Origin: Puteibacter caeruleilacunae
Lineage (GTDB): Bacteria > Bacteroidota > Bacteroidia > Bacteroidales > Prolixibacteraceae
Length of the DNA: 64,000 nt
Reading direction: 5' to 3'
Assembly (NCBI GenBank): GCA_005217565.1
Contig: SJCO01000016.1
Span: 1-64,000, forward strand
The position numbers and the translations under genes are program-made. Numbering within the stretch: position 1 is the stretch's first letter; every line of letters starts with the position of its first letter. Under the pieces are notes generated by a model. That model had not been told where the DNA came from, made no database searches, and worked only from the letters and a program-made list of their open reading frames with translations. Of the stretch, positions 29,618-39,296 are shown piece after piece.

Positions 29618-30442
29618 TTATTTCCTCCTTTTTACACCAGCATTAAATCCTGCAACAATTCTTCTCCCTGCATATGGTATTTCACCATAATATGGTGCTC
29701 CTTGAAAGCTAATACCAGAATGAACCGCTCCAGCAATTCTCATATAGGTTCTAAGGGAAATATATTTCCCCATTAATTTACCTGTAGCACCATTTAGTCC
29801 AGCTAAATAATTTCCTGTTGAACGAGCAGTAGCATATTTCTCATTTAACTTCTTCCCTGTTGCCGAACCATAAGGTGCATATTTGCGGCTTTGTTTTATA
29901 TCATATATTCGATTAGGCAAAGAATTAGCAGCAACATCAGAAAGGTCCATTTTGTTCGCACTTCTATTATTTAAATCTATGGTATAACTCCATGACTCAC
30001 CAAACATAATTGTTGCTTCTCCTTGTAAGGATGTAAGAACCTTCCCTGTTTCATCATCATGCGACCTAAACTCATCCCAATATTCTGTTTCTCCCATATT
30101 TTCAGCATCTTCGCCTGACAAACGAGCTATTTCTACCTCTGTTTCATTTCCATTTTCATCTTTTACCGTTTTAGTCTGGCCTTCATAAGTAGCATATTCT
30201 TTAGGTAGTTTATTGTGTCTGTAAACACGATTATCATCATCATCATAAACAGCGACAACAACTCCTGTAGAATCGGTATGAGTTGAAGTCCCATCTGGAT
30301 CAAAGAAACTGATCGGATTATTCATTACATACTGGTAAAGGGATTGAGTAAAATAACTTTCAGACAAAGGGTCTTGACAATGCCACCTCCCTATTTCCGC
30401 ATCATAGAACCTTGCCCCGTAATCGTACCAAGCGACTTTTCT
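29618..30442 (-). CDS. Rhs tip with intact variable domain (cassette B)
   Basis: Open from the Rhs tail ([29 protein letters not shown]) through [15 protein letters not shown] to the stop, about 270 codons; the first ATG is at 30367. The frame before 30442 is closed by a stop, so it lacks the Rhs core and a start of its own. The tip (from about residue 50) contains acidic stretches and ends with a Gly/Ala-rich segment: [20 protein letters not shown], then [19 protein letters not shown] do not recognise the toxin family. It pairs with the membrane protein at 29187. Confidence 0.7.
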   Translation of the reverse strand, partial: RKVAWYDYGARFYDAEIGRWHCQDPLSESYFTQSLYQYVMNNPISFFDPDGTSTHTDSTGVVVAVYDDDDNRVYRHNKLPKEYATYEGQTKTVKDENGNETEVEIARLSGEDAENMGETEYWDEFRSHDDETGKVLTSLQGEATIMFGESWSYTIDLNNRSANKMDLSDVAANSLPNRIYDIKQSRKYAPYGSATGKKLNEKYATARSTGNYLAGLNGATGKLMGKYISLRTYMRIAGAVHSGISFQGAPYYGEIPYAGRRIVAGFNAGVKRRK

Positions 30443-30600
30443 CTACTGCCCCCAAAGGCGATTTACCGTTGTACAGCATGGTAGCCGACAACGAAAATAG
30501 TTTTTTGTATCACGTTTCTTTTTTCATAATTCATCGTATAAAATTATTCTGTACGACCATCGTGGTAATAACTCAAACACATTCTGCTGTAATCTCCCTC
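30443..30600 (-). repeat. Lineage-1 boundary repeat, copy B
   Basis: Starts with the MLYNGKSPLGAV codons, one base out of frame with the following Rhs tail, and continues with the block shared with copies A and C. Confidence 0.65.
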
Positions 30601-30726
30601 GCAACCTTTCAACAGATTAAAGATAAAAAAATAAGTTCGATAATAAGGATGTTAAATTGGCAACTGTAATAATTTTTCTTTCCCTATTCCTAACTAATCT
30701 CTTTGATCTAACCAACCGTTCCTTCT

Positions 30727-30989
30727 AATGTTACATATCCACTTCTGCTGCCATTATCGGAAGGTATGAACGTAACGAGATGAAGCCATCCATTGAGATT
30801 GCAGCTAAAATGTCGGACCTGCTGGATGTTTCTTTAGATTATCTGGTTGGTAAAACCGATGTACAACTGGACAAGAAAATCCTTAAAAGCATCCTGAATC
30901 TCAGCAAGTTATCCAAGAAAGACAAAAACCTCATATTTGCTCTACTTGATGCATTTATCGCTAAAAGAAAAATTCAAAGTATTCTATAA
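30727..30989 (+). pseudogene. 5'-truncated XRE-family regulator (X1)
   Basis: Opposite strand to the cassettes. The frame opens after a stop with ISTSAAIIGRYERNEMKPSI: the recognition end of an XRE helix-turn-helix, with VSLDYLVGKTD typical of the family and a C-terminal helix (LSKKDKNLIFALLDAFI). The first two DNA-binding helices are missing; an ATG at 30780 would start too late for function. Followed by a strong terminator, so it was once an independent transcript. Confidence 0.75.
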
Positions 30990-30990
30990 T

Positions 30991-31024
30991 AAGAAAGCCC
31001 GGCCGTGATGACCGGGCTTTCTTA
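30991..31024 (+). terminator. Terminator of X1
   Basis: AAGAAAGCCCGG pairs with CCGGGCTTTCTT; it separates convergent X1 and the cassette C immunity gene. Confidence 0.9.
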
Positions 31025-31059
31025 TAGAATATATCTATCGGGCAACAAGATTAAAATAT

Positions 31060-31530
31060 TTACTCACAACATGGCCTAAATGGAATAATACTAAATACAA
31101 AAGGGAAATCATAATACTCACTATCTAGTTCTTTTATATCTCCATCACCATAGACACACAGCCCACGATCCTTAAACAATGATCGTATTTTATCTCCATA
31201 TTTAGTATACAAACAATTTTCTTTAACGGTCAATGAATCGGTTATTAAATACCTGTAGTCAAGCAATCTATCTCCACTTTTGTTCTCAAGAATAAGAAGT
31301 ATTATTTTTTCATCAATAACATCGAATTCATTATTCTCAGTACTTATATGTAATCGAATAACACCTTTTCCGCTAATGGTATCTCGTATAACCTTGTCTT
31401 GAAAACATATACTACTAGTATCGCAGAGAACTATACTGACCTGCTGCTTATTATTAATAGTAGGAGATCCCTGCTGAGAAATATTACATGCCAAGACACC
31501 AACAAATATTAACAAGTAATTAATACTCAT
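31060..31530 (-). CDS. Putative lipoprotein immunity protein of cassette C
   Basis: 156 residues, N-terminus NYLLIFVGVLAC with a lipobox ending at Cys15, though without the usual basic residues in front. Soluble part has no recognised family; ends PFRPCCE. It starts 3 bases after the metallopeptidase tip at 31534, so it is the likely inhibitor of that enzyme. Predicted periplasmic, membrane-tethered. Confidence 0.6.
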   Translation of the reverse strand: MSINYLLIFVGVLACNISQQGSPTINNKQQVSIVLCDTSSICFQDKVIRDTISGKGVIRLHISTENNEFDVIDEKIILLILENKSGDRLLDYRYLITDSLTVKENCLYTKYGDKIRSLFKDRGLCVYGDGDIKELDSEYYDFPFVFSIIPFRPCCE

Positions 31531-31533
31531 AAT

Positions 31534-32388
31534 CTAATGTATTAATGGATAAAACTTCGCTAATAGTGATGCTTTTTGATTAGCTCTAATTAGAGGATAA
31601 TTATTGTAGAGTCCCGAGGTATTTTTAACTGCACCTCTTTTAAAATTTTTAACTGCTGACATAAAAGTATTGGAAGAATATTTCGTACCATATAGCAATT
31701 TTTGAAATGAACTTTCATAAATCCTTCCAGCCTCATTTGATCTTCCCAGTGCTGTACTCGATCCACCACCTAACTTCCCTGTTTTAAACGAATACTCGTC
31801 AGAAACGGAATATCCAAAAAGCATCGCTTCGACTTCATTAAAAATTGATCCCCCTCCTTGTCCTTTTTCATGTTGGTAACCATGAAAGAACTCATGAGCA
31901 ACACTTTCAACCTTTGCACTCTCTGCGACAGATTCCCCCAATAAGGCTCCAGCATGAATCTGTCCTCCACCATTTTTACTTTTTACAAATGCCATAGCAG
32001 GAATATTTTCTCCGTCCTTATCTTTTGCAAAAGAATTTGTCATATTGTAAGCATTTTTTGAACTAGATAGCTCTCCAAGTACTTTTGATCCATTAGTTGT
32101 TACATTGATATTATTTAACACAGATATGGATTTTTTCACAAATTCATTACTCCCTTCATAATCCATTCCTGCTGTATATAGCATTTTTTGACTCTCTCCA
32201 TTTTCATCATTGTAATGAATCCAAATTTCCTCACCATTAGGATCTATAAAGAGCATTGGATTATTTGCTACATAATTGTACGGAGACATTGAATTATATC
32301 TCTCTGCTTGTGGATCCACCGCATGCCATCTCCCCAACTCTGCATCATACATCCTTGCCCCGTAATCATAACATTGACTCTTACTTCT
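31534..32388 (-). CDS. Rhs tip with zinc-metallopeptidase-like toxin (cassette C)
   Basis: Open from [20 protein letters not shown] through [16 protein letters not shown] to the stop, about 283 codons; first ATG at 32352. The tip begins [15 protein letters not shown] and has [18 protein letters not shown], an HExxH zinc site with a downstream Glu ([10 protein letters not shown]) as a possible third ligand. The entry sequence resembles that of the tip at 47744. Peptidase M91/NleD-like families have comparable motifs, but I cannot assign one. The Rhs core is absent. Confidence 0.75.
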   Translation of the reverse strand, partial: RSKSQCYDYGARMYDAELGRWHAVDPQAERYNSMSPYNYVANNPMLFIDPNGEEIWIHYNDENGESQKMLYTAGMDYEGSNEFVKKSISVLNNINVTTNGSKVLGELSSSKNAYNMTNSFAKDKDGENIPAMAFVKSKNGGGQIHAGALLGESVAESAKVESVAHEFFHGYQHEKGQGGGSIFNEVEAMLFGYSVSDEYSFKTGKLGGGSSTALGRSNEAGRIYESSFQKLLYGTKYSSNTFMSAVKNFKRGAVKNTSGLYNNYPLIRANQKASLLAKFYPLIH

Positions 32389-32570
32389 TTATCTAAAGGC
32401 TATTTGCCGCTGTACAGCATCGTATCGAACGACAAAAATGCATTTTAGTATTACGTTTTCTTTCTCCAGTTTCATTGCATTAAGTTATTGTGTAAGACTA
32501 TTCTTAATTTTAACCCACTCACATTTTTACATCCAAGTGGAGTATATTTTACCTTCTTAATTTAATTCCA
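32389..32570 (-). repeat. Lineage-1 boundary repeat, copy C
   Basis: Starts at MLYSGK followed by a stop, continues with the block shared with copies A and B, and shares with copy A the CCCACT...AGTGG arm pair and the T-rich end. Noncoding. Confidence 0.6.
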
Positions 32571-32620
32571 AAAAACCACAACTCGCAAACTTTCGGCAAT
32601 TGGAGGCAACTATGAAAGTA

Positions 32621-33112
32621 TTAATAAGTAAAAAACATCCAAAAATACTTAAGCGACGCACCTTCTGTTGGATAAACACTATTTTCCCGGATATCAATAT
32701 TCACACAATTCTCATACAAATACTCTTTACGTGTAGGAATCCCATTCACATCTTCATCAAGCTTTTTTTGTAAATAGTATAGAGTACTATCAAGATCACT
32801 TTCAATAAATCGAGCATAAGGATTTACTAGTTTCCAATCATATCCATTTATATGCCAACAAATATCTATCTCATCACCAATAGGTGAAATATTACTAATA
32901 TCTAATTTTGCATAATTCGACTCTGGAACATTTCGATGCTTTCCGTTCATAATATATCTAACACTGTCCTTGGTGATTATTGTTATATAATTTGTTTTGT
33001 CTGGAGACTCAATAATTATTCTTTCCCACCTTGTAAATCGATGATTTAGATAAGAATATACTCCAAAAACAAATAGTAATAAGAAGACAATACGTTTAAA
33101 AATATTTTCCAT
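32621..33112 (-). CDS. Membrane-anchored immunity candidate of cassette D
   Basis: 163 residues from MENIFKRIVFLLLFVFGVYSYL, an N-terminal anchor with basic residues. The soluble part has strands (YITIITKDSVRYIMNG) and no recognised family. The start lies 17 bases inside the end of the preceding Rhs tip, the same overlap as in the intact Rhs at 62206. Confidence 0.6.
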   Translation of the reverse strand: MENIFKRIVFLLLFVFGVYSYLNHRFTRWERIIIESPDKTNYITIITKDSVRYIMNGKHRNVPESNYAKLDISNISPIGDEIDICWHINGYDWKLVNPYARFIESDLDSTLYYLQKKLDEDVNGIPTRKEYLYENCVNIDIRENSVYPTEGASLKYFWMFFTY

Positions 33113-33980
33113 TTCTAACATCTTTCATAAATAATTTCATTCCAATAGGATATCCATGTTTCTGAGCCTTCCGACTAACTTTAGGTTCAGGTCCACCTTG
33201 CAGCAGATCGAATACGATCGTTGTTAACTTCCATGGAGCATTTGCTCTGCCTGCCACAATTCCAGCAGCAATATTTCCAAAATCCCTTGCAGAACCAAAT
33301 TTCCCATCCTTATCAACACTTCCTCTATATTTATGTTGAATTTCGTTTTAGCACCGTCATTGGCATCGCCACCTACTACCGTACAAGTTCCATCTTGATT
33401 TTCGGTTACAAGAGTTGAAGCATTCATTCCCATATAATCAATAAATCTTACTGAATTATTATCTGCATAAACATACAAAGATTGATGTGGGAATTTCTCT
33501 GCAAGCGGATTAACTGTATGCCACCTCCCTATCTCCGCATCGTAATACCACGCACCGTAATCATAATTCTCAAAGAACTCGTCGTTTAGCTCTTTACCGT
33601 TATAAAGATACTTATTTACTGAAATACTAGCAACTGTGTGCATTGATCCAAATGGGTAGTAGTCAACTTCCTGATCAACAACTGCTGTGTTACCAATGTA
33701 GTGGAAGGTTATGCGATTGTTGCCCAGGTGGTCTTTGAGATAGTAATGGTATACTCCTTACTGAGCATCGTAAAAGCCTTCAGAGGTTAACACCTTATCC
33801 CAAAAGTTCCTGCCTGATAGATGAAGTTGCAGCAGTACTCAATACTTAAAGCTCCTGCTACATTGGTTGTTTTCTGCCATTTTACACCTAACGCGTTATA
33901 TTCGTACTGTGTATACTGTGAACTTTTGATGTACTTCTTTGGAAGGTTCATCTCATCAAAGAGATGTACTACGTCGAAGG
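33096..33980 (-). pseudogene. Frameshifted Rhs core end plus tip (cassette D)
   Basis: The longest core remnant in the array. 33224-33756 is open: YHYYLKDHLGNNRITF, DYYPFGSMHTVASISVNKYL, the [24 protein letters not shown] tail, then FIDYMG. A one-base slip near 33.33 kb leads to a second frame with DFGNIAAGIVAGRANAPW and FDLLQGGPEPKVSRKAQKHG ending at 33096. Upstream of 33.76 kb further core pieces (YEYNALGVKWQKT) are in other frames. The final segment looks like the linker end common to several Rhs tips. Confidence 0.75.
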
Positions 33981-33995
33981 CTTACATTCTATTAA

Positions 33996-34223
33996 TGTAA
34001 GTATGAAGGTGACGAAGTGAAACCAACTATTGATGTTGCAAAAAAACTTGCTGATGTTCTTGAGACCACAGTGGATTATTTGCTTGGCGAGACCGAAGAC
34101 GGGGAACTTTTAAAAGACCCGACCATGTTAAGGCGATTAAATTATATTGCCAAGTTCCCGGAACAGGATAAAATTCGCATTCTTCACACCATTGATGCAA
34201 TGATTAATAATCATGAAAATTAA
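33996..34223 (+). pseudogene. 5'-truncated XRE-family regulator (X2)
   Basis: Opens after a stop with CKYEGDEVKPTIDVAKKLAD, then TTVDYLLGETEDG and a C-terminal helix with FPEQDKIRILHTIDAM. Missing the first helices, as in all copies. Its C-terminal helix differs from X1 and X4, so the copies come from at least two XRE types. A weak hairpin follows. Confidence 0.7.
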
Positions 34224-34271
34224 AGGATTGAATGTATAAAAAAAGCCACTCATTGAGTAACTTTTCAATTT

Positions 34272-34691
34272 TTACTTGTTTCTTAATGTATAACAAGTAA
34301 ATTCTAATGTGGAATAATCTTCTACCGTTGTAAATATGTTATACCTATCTGGAATGTAAAGTTTGTTTTTAAATATGAAATACGGATTGGGTACTCCTTG
34401 ATCAATTTTGTAATAAACATTAGTTCTAATATCTACTAGTTTTACATAAGACACCCACGGACCTGTCCATGTTTTTACATTTTCAACTTTATATTCGGGA
34501 TTCGCACCTTTTGGTAACTCAATAAGCATATTATTTCTTTCTTCCTGAAAATCATTTGGATTTCTAATACAATTTATAATCTCAGATGGTAAGTCTTTGA
34601 ATCTTAATTTTTCATGTTTCAAAGTGCTTATATTTTGTCTATTACAACTACAAAAAAGAATCACAATGACTAAAAAATACCAGTATCTCAT
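34272..34691 (-). CDS. Putative lipoprotein, immunity candidate of cassette E
   Basis: 139 residues; signal RYWYFLVIVILFCSC with acylatable Cys16, then a basic-acidic soluble domain (KLRFKDLPSEIINCIRNPND). No recognised family. Its toxin has been lost except for a short tail directly upstream. Confidence 0.6.
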   Translation of the reverse strand: MRYWYFLVIVILFCSCNRQNISTLKHEKLRFKDLPSEIINCIRNPNDFQEERNNMLIELPKGANPEYKVENVKTWTGPWVSYVKLVDIRTNVYYKIDQGVPNPYFIFKNKLYIPDRYNIFTTVEDYSTLEFTCYTLRNK

Positions 34692-34723
34692 TTCTCTTCA
34701 GTTTTATTTATCCAATCATCAAC

Positions 34724-34775
34724 TCAATTATGAGAATCGCCCCATTGTATACCTCCATCTAGTTTCCACCCATTA
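34724..34775 (-). pseudogene. Tail of a lost Rhs tip (cassette E)
   Basis: GWKLDGGIQWGDSHN followed by a stop; in frame after the stop VDDWINKTEEK runs to the ATG of the lipoprotein gene. The left end of a duplicated block cuts into it. Confidence 0.5.
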
Positions 34776-34943
34776 ATAATGGGGAGGGGGGGGGGAATAT
34801 GAAGTTGGATAAACACAGTTATTGATCTTATTCCACATAAATCTATAACAAATAGCAACAACATTGAAAGTAAAAAAATCCAGCCTTCATATCTGCTGGA
34901 TTCCTTTTATTGATTATTTTCTTTTTTTGACAATAAAGTCTCT

Positions 34944-35162
34944 TTAAAAAAAATAATCATACAAAGCACATACACCTATTATAACAAGTAGAACTCCAAA
35001 AAACATAATTCTGTTCATTCTTGCCTGTTTTTCCGTGCTCTTTAATAAATTTACTTTCACCCAAAAGTCAGTTATTTTTTCACCAACCAACAATACTATA
35101 ACACCCATTAAAAACATAACGACTCCTAGAATATAGCCATTACTAGGCCCTTCCGCTAACAT
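34944..35162 (-). CDS. Small two-helix membrane protein (copy 1)
   Basis: 72 residues with two membrane helices (LGVVMFLMGVIVLLVG and IMFFGVLLVIIGVCALY) and a basic loop (KVNLLKSTEKQARMNR). About 85% identical to the gene at 37707. Both copies stay open although the neighbouring tip is dead, so it may still be selected. Probably an immunity protein of the small integral type. It starts roughly 90 bases after the tip stop. Confidence 0.6.
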   Translation of the reverse strand: MLAEGPSNGYILGVVMFLMGVIVLLVGEKITDFWVKVNLLKSTEKQARMNRIMFFGVLLVIIGVCALYDYFF

Positions 35163-35252
35163 ATTTTTTTATTTTTTAGTATTACTATTTTTTCTTTCCA
35201 ATCCTTCTGTAGTGAAGAAACTAAAGCTATTAATAGTTACTAGCTCTTTCTA

Positions 35253-35578
35253 CTATAGGATTTTTGAGTCCCCCTCCTCAGAGTTTTCCGGAGTATATCC
35301 CCAAAATGAAAGAACCTCCCACATTTCATCATTATCACGCCTCCAAGTCCCAGATTCACCTTCATAAAGCCCTGTAGGATCTATAAATCATACTGGATTA
35401 TTAAATCCATATCTATAAAGAGTCCAGTCTGATCTGACTTGTCTAAATGGATAACTACATGCCATCTCCCGCTCTCCACATCATACATCCTTGCACCATA
35501 ATCATAATTCTCAAAGAACGCAGCATCTAACTCGTTATAAAGATATTTATTTTCACTGAAACTATCATAAGGGAACAT
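35253..35578 (-). pseudogene. Rhs tail and short tip with nonsense codon (cassette F)
   Basis: Starts [21 protein letters not shown], keeps [19 protein letters not shown], then shifts frame. The continuing frame reads YGFNNPV, TGA, FIDPTGLYEGESGTWRRDND and MWEVLSFWGYTPENSEEGDS to a stop at 35253. The same TGA is present in the duplicate at 38.15 kb, so the stop arose before the duplication. Confidence 0.8.
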
Positions 35579-35660
35579 GATTCTGAACAGACATTATCCG
35601 CTAAAGCACCACATAAACAAGAAAGGTTGATTTGTTACAGGAACAGATGGCAAAGAAATC
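35535..35660. repeat. Boundary repeat r1
   Basis: Conserved divergent segment found at six places. Left half encodes, on the minus strand, [14 protein letters not shown]; right half runs into the truncated XRE gene (plus strand: RKVDLLQEQMAKKSG). The middle holds an unchanging ACATTATCCGCTAA element. Confidence 0.8.
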
Positions 35661-35967
35661 AGGCACAAAATACCTTGCTATTAGGCATTATGGACGCAAT
35701 GAGGTGAAACCATCCATTCAAGCGGCTAAGAATATTGCTAAAATACGGAACACTACAGTGGGCTACCTGATCGGTGAAACGGAACAGGAAAACCTGTTTA
35801 AGAATCACGACATGCATAAACGACTCAATGAAATTGAAAAAATGGACAGTGAGGACAAAGGACATATCCTTTCAGTTGTTGATGGTTTAATTAAAAGCAT
35901 CAAGCTTAAAATATTTCTGCACTGTATGCATCTTACAAACTATTACATAAAACAAAAGCTGCATTAA
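35617..35967 (+). pseudogene. 5'-truncated XRE-family regulator (X3)
   Basis: Open after a TAA: TRKVDLLQEQMAKKSGTKYL, then HYGRNEVKPSIQAAKNIAK, TTVGYLIGETEQENLFKNHD, and a C-terminal helix with EKMDSEDKGHILSVVDGL. Best preserved copy. It retains part of helix 1, missing only about a dozen N-terminal residues. An ATG at 35632 or 35647 could give a protein with an incomplete helix-turn-helix. Confidence 0.75.
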
Positions 35968-35982
35968 TAGTGTAGCTTTTGT
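35951..35982 (+). terminator. Terminator of X3
   Basis: AACAAAAGCT / AGCTTTTGTT, 10-bp perfect stem with T-rich end; overlaps the last codons of X3. Confidence 0.85.
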
Positions 35983-36070
35983 TATTTTATATCAGAGCCT
36001 ACTGAGAGGAAAAGTCTTGCGATAGCTGGAGTCTTAGTTACACGTTACGATAAGCGAAAGACGCTAAACA

Positions 36071-36687
36071 TCACCATTCAGGTATTTCTTCTCTATTCTT
36101 AACCTGTTTCAGGTTAATATTTAATTCATTTGATACCTTATTAATCTTGTCTAAATTAACAGTACTATTTGATAAAATATTCAAGTGCAATCCATACCAA
36201 ATAAAATCAAAAATAACAATTTGACCAACTAACTTTAATAATTTTGTTATATCATTCAGGTTGAATTGTTTATTACTATTGAATATACTAGATAATAAAG
36301 GTTCTTGTATAGGTTCAATTGGCTTACCATATCTTTTAAGAAGAGCATTTTTTTTGTGTATTTATGATATAAATCTAATTCCTTGAATTTACTTTCTAGT
36401 TTAGAATTTTTCTCATAAAAAAACACTCCATTTATACCATGAGGATTAAGTTCCTCAATAAACTTGGTGTCTACCTTATTATAAGACAAGTCCCTTCTGG
36501 CCAATATAATTCCATCTTGAATAAACTTTTTTAAAAAAAGAATACCATTCTCCGTATCTGAAAAACCATTATGGTAAACATCATGATTATATATCACACT
36601 TAAATAATCAAAATCTCCTTTTTCATTAAATCCTTCAACTAATGAATGGATTTTCAATTCATCTTTTACTAATAACAATTGTTCCAT
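36071..36687 (-). pseudogene. Immunity-type gene split by an A8 homopolymer shift (cassette G)
   Basis: Starts MEQLLLVKDELKIHSLVEGF. A run of eight A on the coding strand (36348-36355) shifts the frame. The other frame continues KNALLKRYGKPIEPIQEPLL through FDFIWYGLHLNIL to a stop at 36071. Repaired, the protein would be about 205 residues, soluble and without signal peptide. One base in the homopolymer would restore it, so slippage or a sequencing error is possible. No recognised family. Confidence 0.65.
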
Positions 36688-36690
36688 TTC

Positions 36691-36801
36691 TTATCTTAAT
36701 GCTTCTCCATAAGGGATTGATATTTTATTTCCGTTTGCATCCGTAACGTTATAATGTCGATATTTATATAACTTCAGAAATGGTATCAATACTATGCCAG
36801 T
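36691..36801 (-). pseudogene. Tail of a lost Rhs tip (cassette G)
   Basis: TGIVLIPFLKLYKYRHYNVT, DANGNKISIPYGEALR, stop; ends 4 bases before the ATG of the split immunity gene. It is in frame with the gene to its right, directly after that gene's stop, marking a recombination join. Confidence 0.5.
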
Positions 36802-37134
36802 TTACTTAAATACGTAATCTATCCAATTTGCACCCTTCATTTTATACTTACTTACATTATCGGTCTTTGGATTAACAACCTTCATTGAGCTAAAACATTG
36901 CCACTTCAAGACTAAAGTATACTGCCCTTGGGTACCATAATCCAATATCATTGTATCGCTTTTAAAGGTTAAATCCCTTGCGTCAATAAAGTTACCTATT
37001 AGACTTTCTCCGCTGACATGTTCCCAGTTATGGTGTCTTAATACTCTTTCTTTCATTAAGTACTGTCGGTCAATGTGATAATAAATCAGCAAAAGAACAA
37101 CAATACCTCCGAAAATATAATATTTCCTTTTCAT
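36802..37134 (-). CDS. Small membrane-anchored immunity candidate (cassette H)
   Basis: 110 residues from MKRKYYIFGGIVVLLLIYYHIDR, an N-terminal anchor; another ATG lies four codons upstream. Soluble part includes SKYKMKGANWIDYVFK. No recognised family. Confidence 0.5.
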   Translation of the reverse strand: MKRKYYIFGGIVVLLLIYYHIDRQYLMKERVLRHHNWEHVSGESLIGNFIDARDLTFKSDTMILDYGTQGQYTLVLKWQCFSSMKVVNPKTDNVSKYKMKGANWIDYVFK

Positions 37135-37245
37135 TGTTATTATCATTTTCGTCTTTGCAGTACTGATATGACGTTCTTAAAAATTTCCCATTTTGAAATA
37201 CTCTCATAAGGTAACCATAACCTGTTTTCCTAATTTTCTATCTAC

Positions 37246-37524
37246 TCATTTAAAAAAGTCTTTAGTGCTACCGACCATGTAAGTCGTTTCTCCATGGACT
37301 CCTTTATTCATGTTTGAGGTCATATGGCTTGCAGCCGGATATAAAGAAGGCCAACATGATCCTTCTTCCGCCATCGGATCCACAACATGCCACCTTGCTA
37401 GCTTCGCATCATAATACCTCGCACCGTAATCATAATTTTCAAAGAACTCGTTGTTTAACTCTTTACCGTTATAAAGATACTTATTTACTGAAGTACTTGC
37501 AACTGTGTGCATTGTATACCACAT
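37246..37524 (-). CDS. Rhs tail with very short tip (cassette H)
   Basis: 92 codons: [51 protein letters not shown], then only about 45 tip residues ending [11 protein letters not shown]. Expected CANNPIxFIDPxG is missing, so the tip has suffered an internal deletion. Its right end joins directly to the duplicated block. Confidence 0.6.
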   Translation of the reverse strand: MWYTMHTVASTSVNKYLYNGKELNNEFFENYDYGARYYDAKLARWHVVDPMAEEGSCWPSLYPAASHMTSNMNKGVHGETTYMVGSTKDFFK

Positions 37525-37706
37525 CTAGTTTCCACCCATTAATAATGGGGAGGGAGAATTTGAAGTTGGATAAACACAGTTATTTGATCTTATTACACAT
37601 AAATCTATAACAAATAGAAACAACATTGAAAGTAAAAAAATCCAGCCTTCATCTCATCCGGATTCTTTTTATTGATTATTTTCTCTTTTTGGGCAATAAA
37701 GTCTCC

Positions 37707-37925
37707 TTAAAAAAAATAATCATACAGATCACATACACCTAATATAATAAATAGAACTCCAGAAAATATAATTCTGTTCATTCTTGCCTGTTTTTTCGTG
37801 CTCTTTAATAAATTTACTTTCACCCAAAAGTCAGTTATTTTTTCACCAACCAACAATACTACAACACCCATTAAAAACATAATGAGTCCTGGCATATAGC
37901 CATAACTAGGTCCCTCTTCTAACAT
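37707..37925 (-). CDS. Small two-helix membrane protein (copy 2)
   Basis: 72 residues, two membrane helices and basic loop as in copy 1 (34944). Substitutions are mostly conservative (VVM to LIM, LLVIIG to LFIILG), suggesting function was kept after duplication. Confidence 0.6.
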   Translation of the reverse strand: MLEEGPSYGYMPGLIMFLMGVVVLLVGEKITDFWVKVNLLKSTKKQARMNRIIFSGVLFIILGVCDLYDYFF

Positions 37926-38014
37926 ATTTTTTACTTTTTAGTATTACTATTTTTTCTTTCCAATCCTTCTGTTGTGAAGAAACTAAAGCTATTAATAGTT
38001 ACTAGCTCTTTCTA

Positions 38015-38330
38015 CTATAGGATTTTTGAGTCCCCCTTCTCAGAGTTTTCCGGAGTATATCCCCAAAATGAAAGAACCTCCCACATTTCATCATTATCAC
38101 GCCCCCAAGTCCCAGATTCACCTTCATAAAGCCCTGTAGGATCTATAAATCATACTGGATTATTAAATCCATATCTATAAGTAGCCTGATCTGACTTGTC
38201 TTAATGGATCAACTACATGCCAGTTCCACATCATAAAACCTTGCAACGTAATCATAATTCTCAAAGAACTCATCATTTAACTCATTATAAAGATATTTAT
38301 TTTCACTGAAACTATCATCAGGAAATATGA
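38015..38330 (-). pseudogene. Rhs tail and tip remnant, second copy (cassette I)
   Basis: Same as 35253-35578, including the in-frame TGA in NPV-stop-FIDPTG, and with more frameshifts in the tail (FFENYDYVARFYDVE). The original ATG of MFPYD is mutated. Confidence 0.75.
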
Positions 38331-38400
38331 TTCCAGGTGGACATTATCCGCTTAACACCACCCAAACAAGAAAGGTTGACTTTTCACAGGAACAGTGCTT
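38284..38400. repeat. Boundary repeat r2
   Basis: Copy of the Rhs/XRE divergent segment; the XRE side reads TRKVDFSQEQ and then loses similarity, so no XRE remains. Confidence 0.7.
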
Positions 38401-38786
38401 ACCAGAATCTCTGCATATAATAACGAGCTCAATAGATCTTGCCGGTCTGTTACCTCTCAGTAGGAAAAAAGCTAGAATATTACAGCAAATTACAATCTTT
38501 TTTAGAAAATACTGTAAATTTATAACTGTGCTAGAGCCCTTAATGTCCCTGTCATAAGGAATGGATACCTGTTAGGATATGTAACAGGCCAAAGGCTTAC
38601 CGTATTGCAAGTATTACGAGCCATAATTGTATTTCTTTGGCTGATTATCTCTTTGAATTATTGATTTCTCAAGGTTATAGACATTTGTATTACTGTTACT
38701 GCCGTACCGCAAGGAATCTCATTTTAAAACAAAAAAATCCCGATATAGGAGCCGGAATCTACTGTATAAAAAATACATAAAAACAA
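38401..38786. other. Noncoding debris
   Basis: About 390 bases without a credible gene, following the end of boundary repeat r2. An imperfect hairpin (AATCCCGATATAGGAGCCGGAATC region) precedes the next immunity gene and may act as its terminator. Confidence 0.35.
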
Positions 38787-39296
38787 CTAATCCATTACAA
38801 ATGCACTGATAATTTCTGTTCTAACGTGCCATGATTTGTCTTTCTTGGTAGCTTTAGTCAAAACAAATTTTGTTCCAGATGTGGTTCTAGTTTTTTTACT
38901 TTTTACTCTTAAAGATACATAATCATTATTTTTCATTTTTTCTACCATATACTTTTCAATATCAAAAACCTCAAATTCATACAATTCAACAAAACCATTG
39001 ATTCTTTTCAGAACCATTCGTTCATCGTCAATATACAAGATACACATATAAGAACACTGTGTCCAATCATAATATTCTAAAACTAATATAGAATTAACAT
39101 CACGATGATTTAGCTTTACTTTCCTATAAACTTGTAATCTTGCAGCTTTTATATCTTCTGTCCAAAAAGTCTCTTCAACAATTTTGGACGCTAAGCAGAC
39201 ATTTAGTTTTCTTACGAGTGGACTACATCCAGATAACAAAACGAAGAATCCAACAAATAATAATAAACGTATATGTTTCATCCTACTTATTTTCAT
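38787..39296 (-). CDS. Putative lipoprotein (second immunity candidate of cassette J)
   Basis: 169 residues; MKHIRLLLFVGFFVLLSGC gives a good lipobox. The ATG overlaps the stop of the upstream gene (TGATG), so translation is coupled. Soluble part contains LVLEYYDWTQCSYMCILYID and a Lys-rich segment (KSKKTRTTSGTKFVLTKATK). No recognised family. Confidence 0.6.
   Translation of the reverse strand: MKISRMKHIRLLLFVGFFVLLSGCSPLVRKLNVCLASKIVEETFWTEDIKAARLQVYRKVKLNHRDVNSILVLEYYDWTQCSYMCILYIDDERMVLKRINGFVELYEFEVFDIEKYMVEKMKNNDYVSLRVKSKKTRTTSGTKFVLTKATKKDKSWHVRTEIISAFVMD

Larger units (their letters stand above)
34743..35578 (-). repeat. 0.83 kb duplicated block, copy 1
   Basis: Nearly identical to 37510-38330 and in the same direction. 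Contains a tip remnant, a 72-residue membrane protein gene and noncoding DNA. A run of ten G (34786-34795) near its left end is only three in copy 2. Confidence 0.85.
37510..38330 (-). repeat. 0.83 kb duplicated block, copy 2
   Basis: Second copy of 34743-35578. The shared left join is at CTAGATG...GGTATACAATG, beyond which the two flanks differ completely, giving the recombination point to within about 15 bases. Confidence 0.85.

Noticed and set aside
37314-37610. Plus-strand frame of 98 codons opposite the cassette H tail
   Set aside because: Antisense to the Rhs tail and composed of unlikely residues; the minus strand carries the recognisable protein.
38327-38557. Plus-strand frame beginning MIPGGHYPLNTTQTRKV
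   Set aside because: Only its RKVDFSQEQ part is XRE-derived; the rest is random after a break, so it is part of boundary repeat r2 and not a gene.
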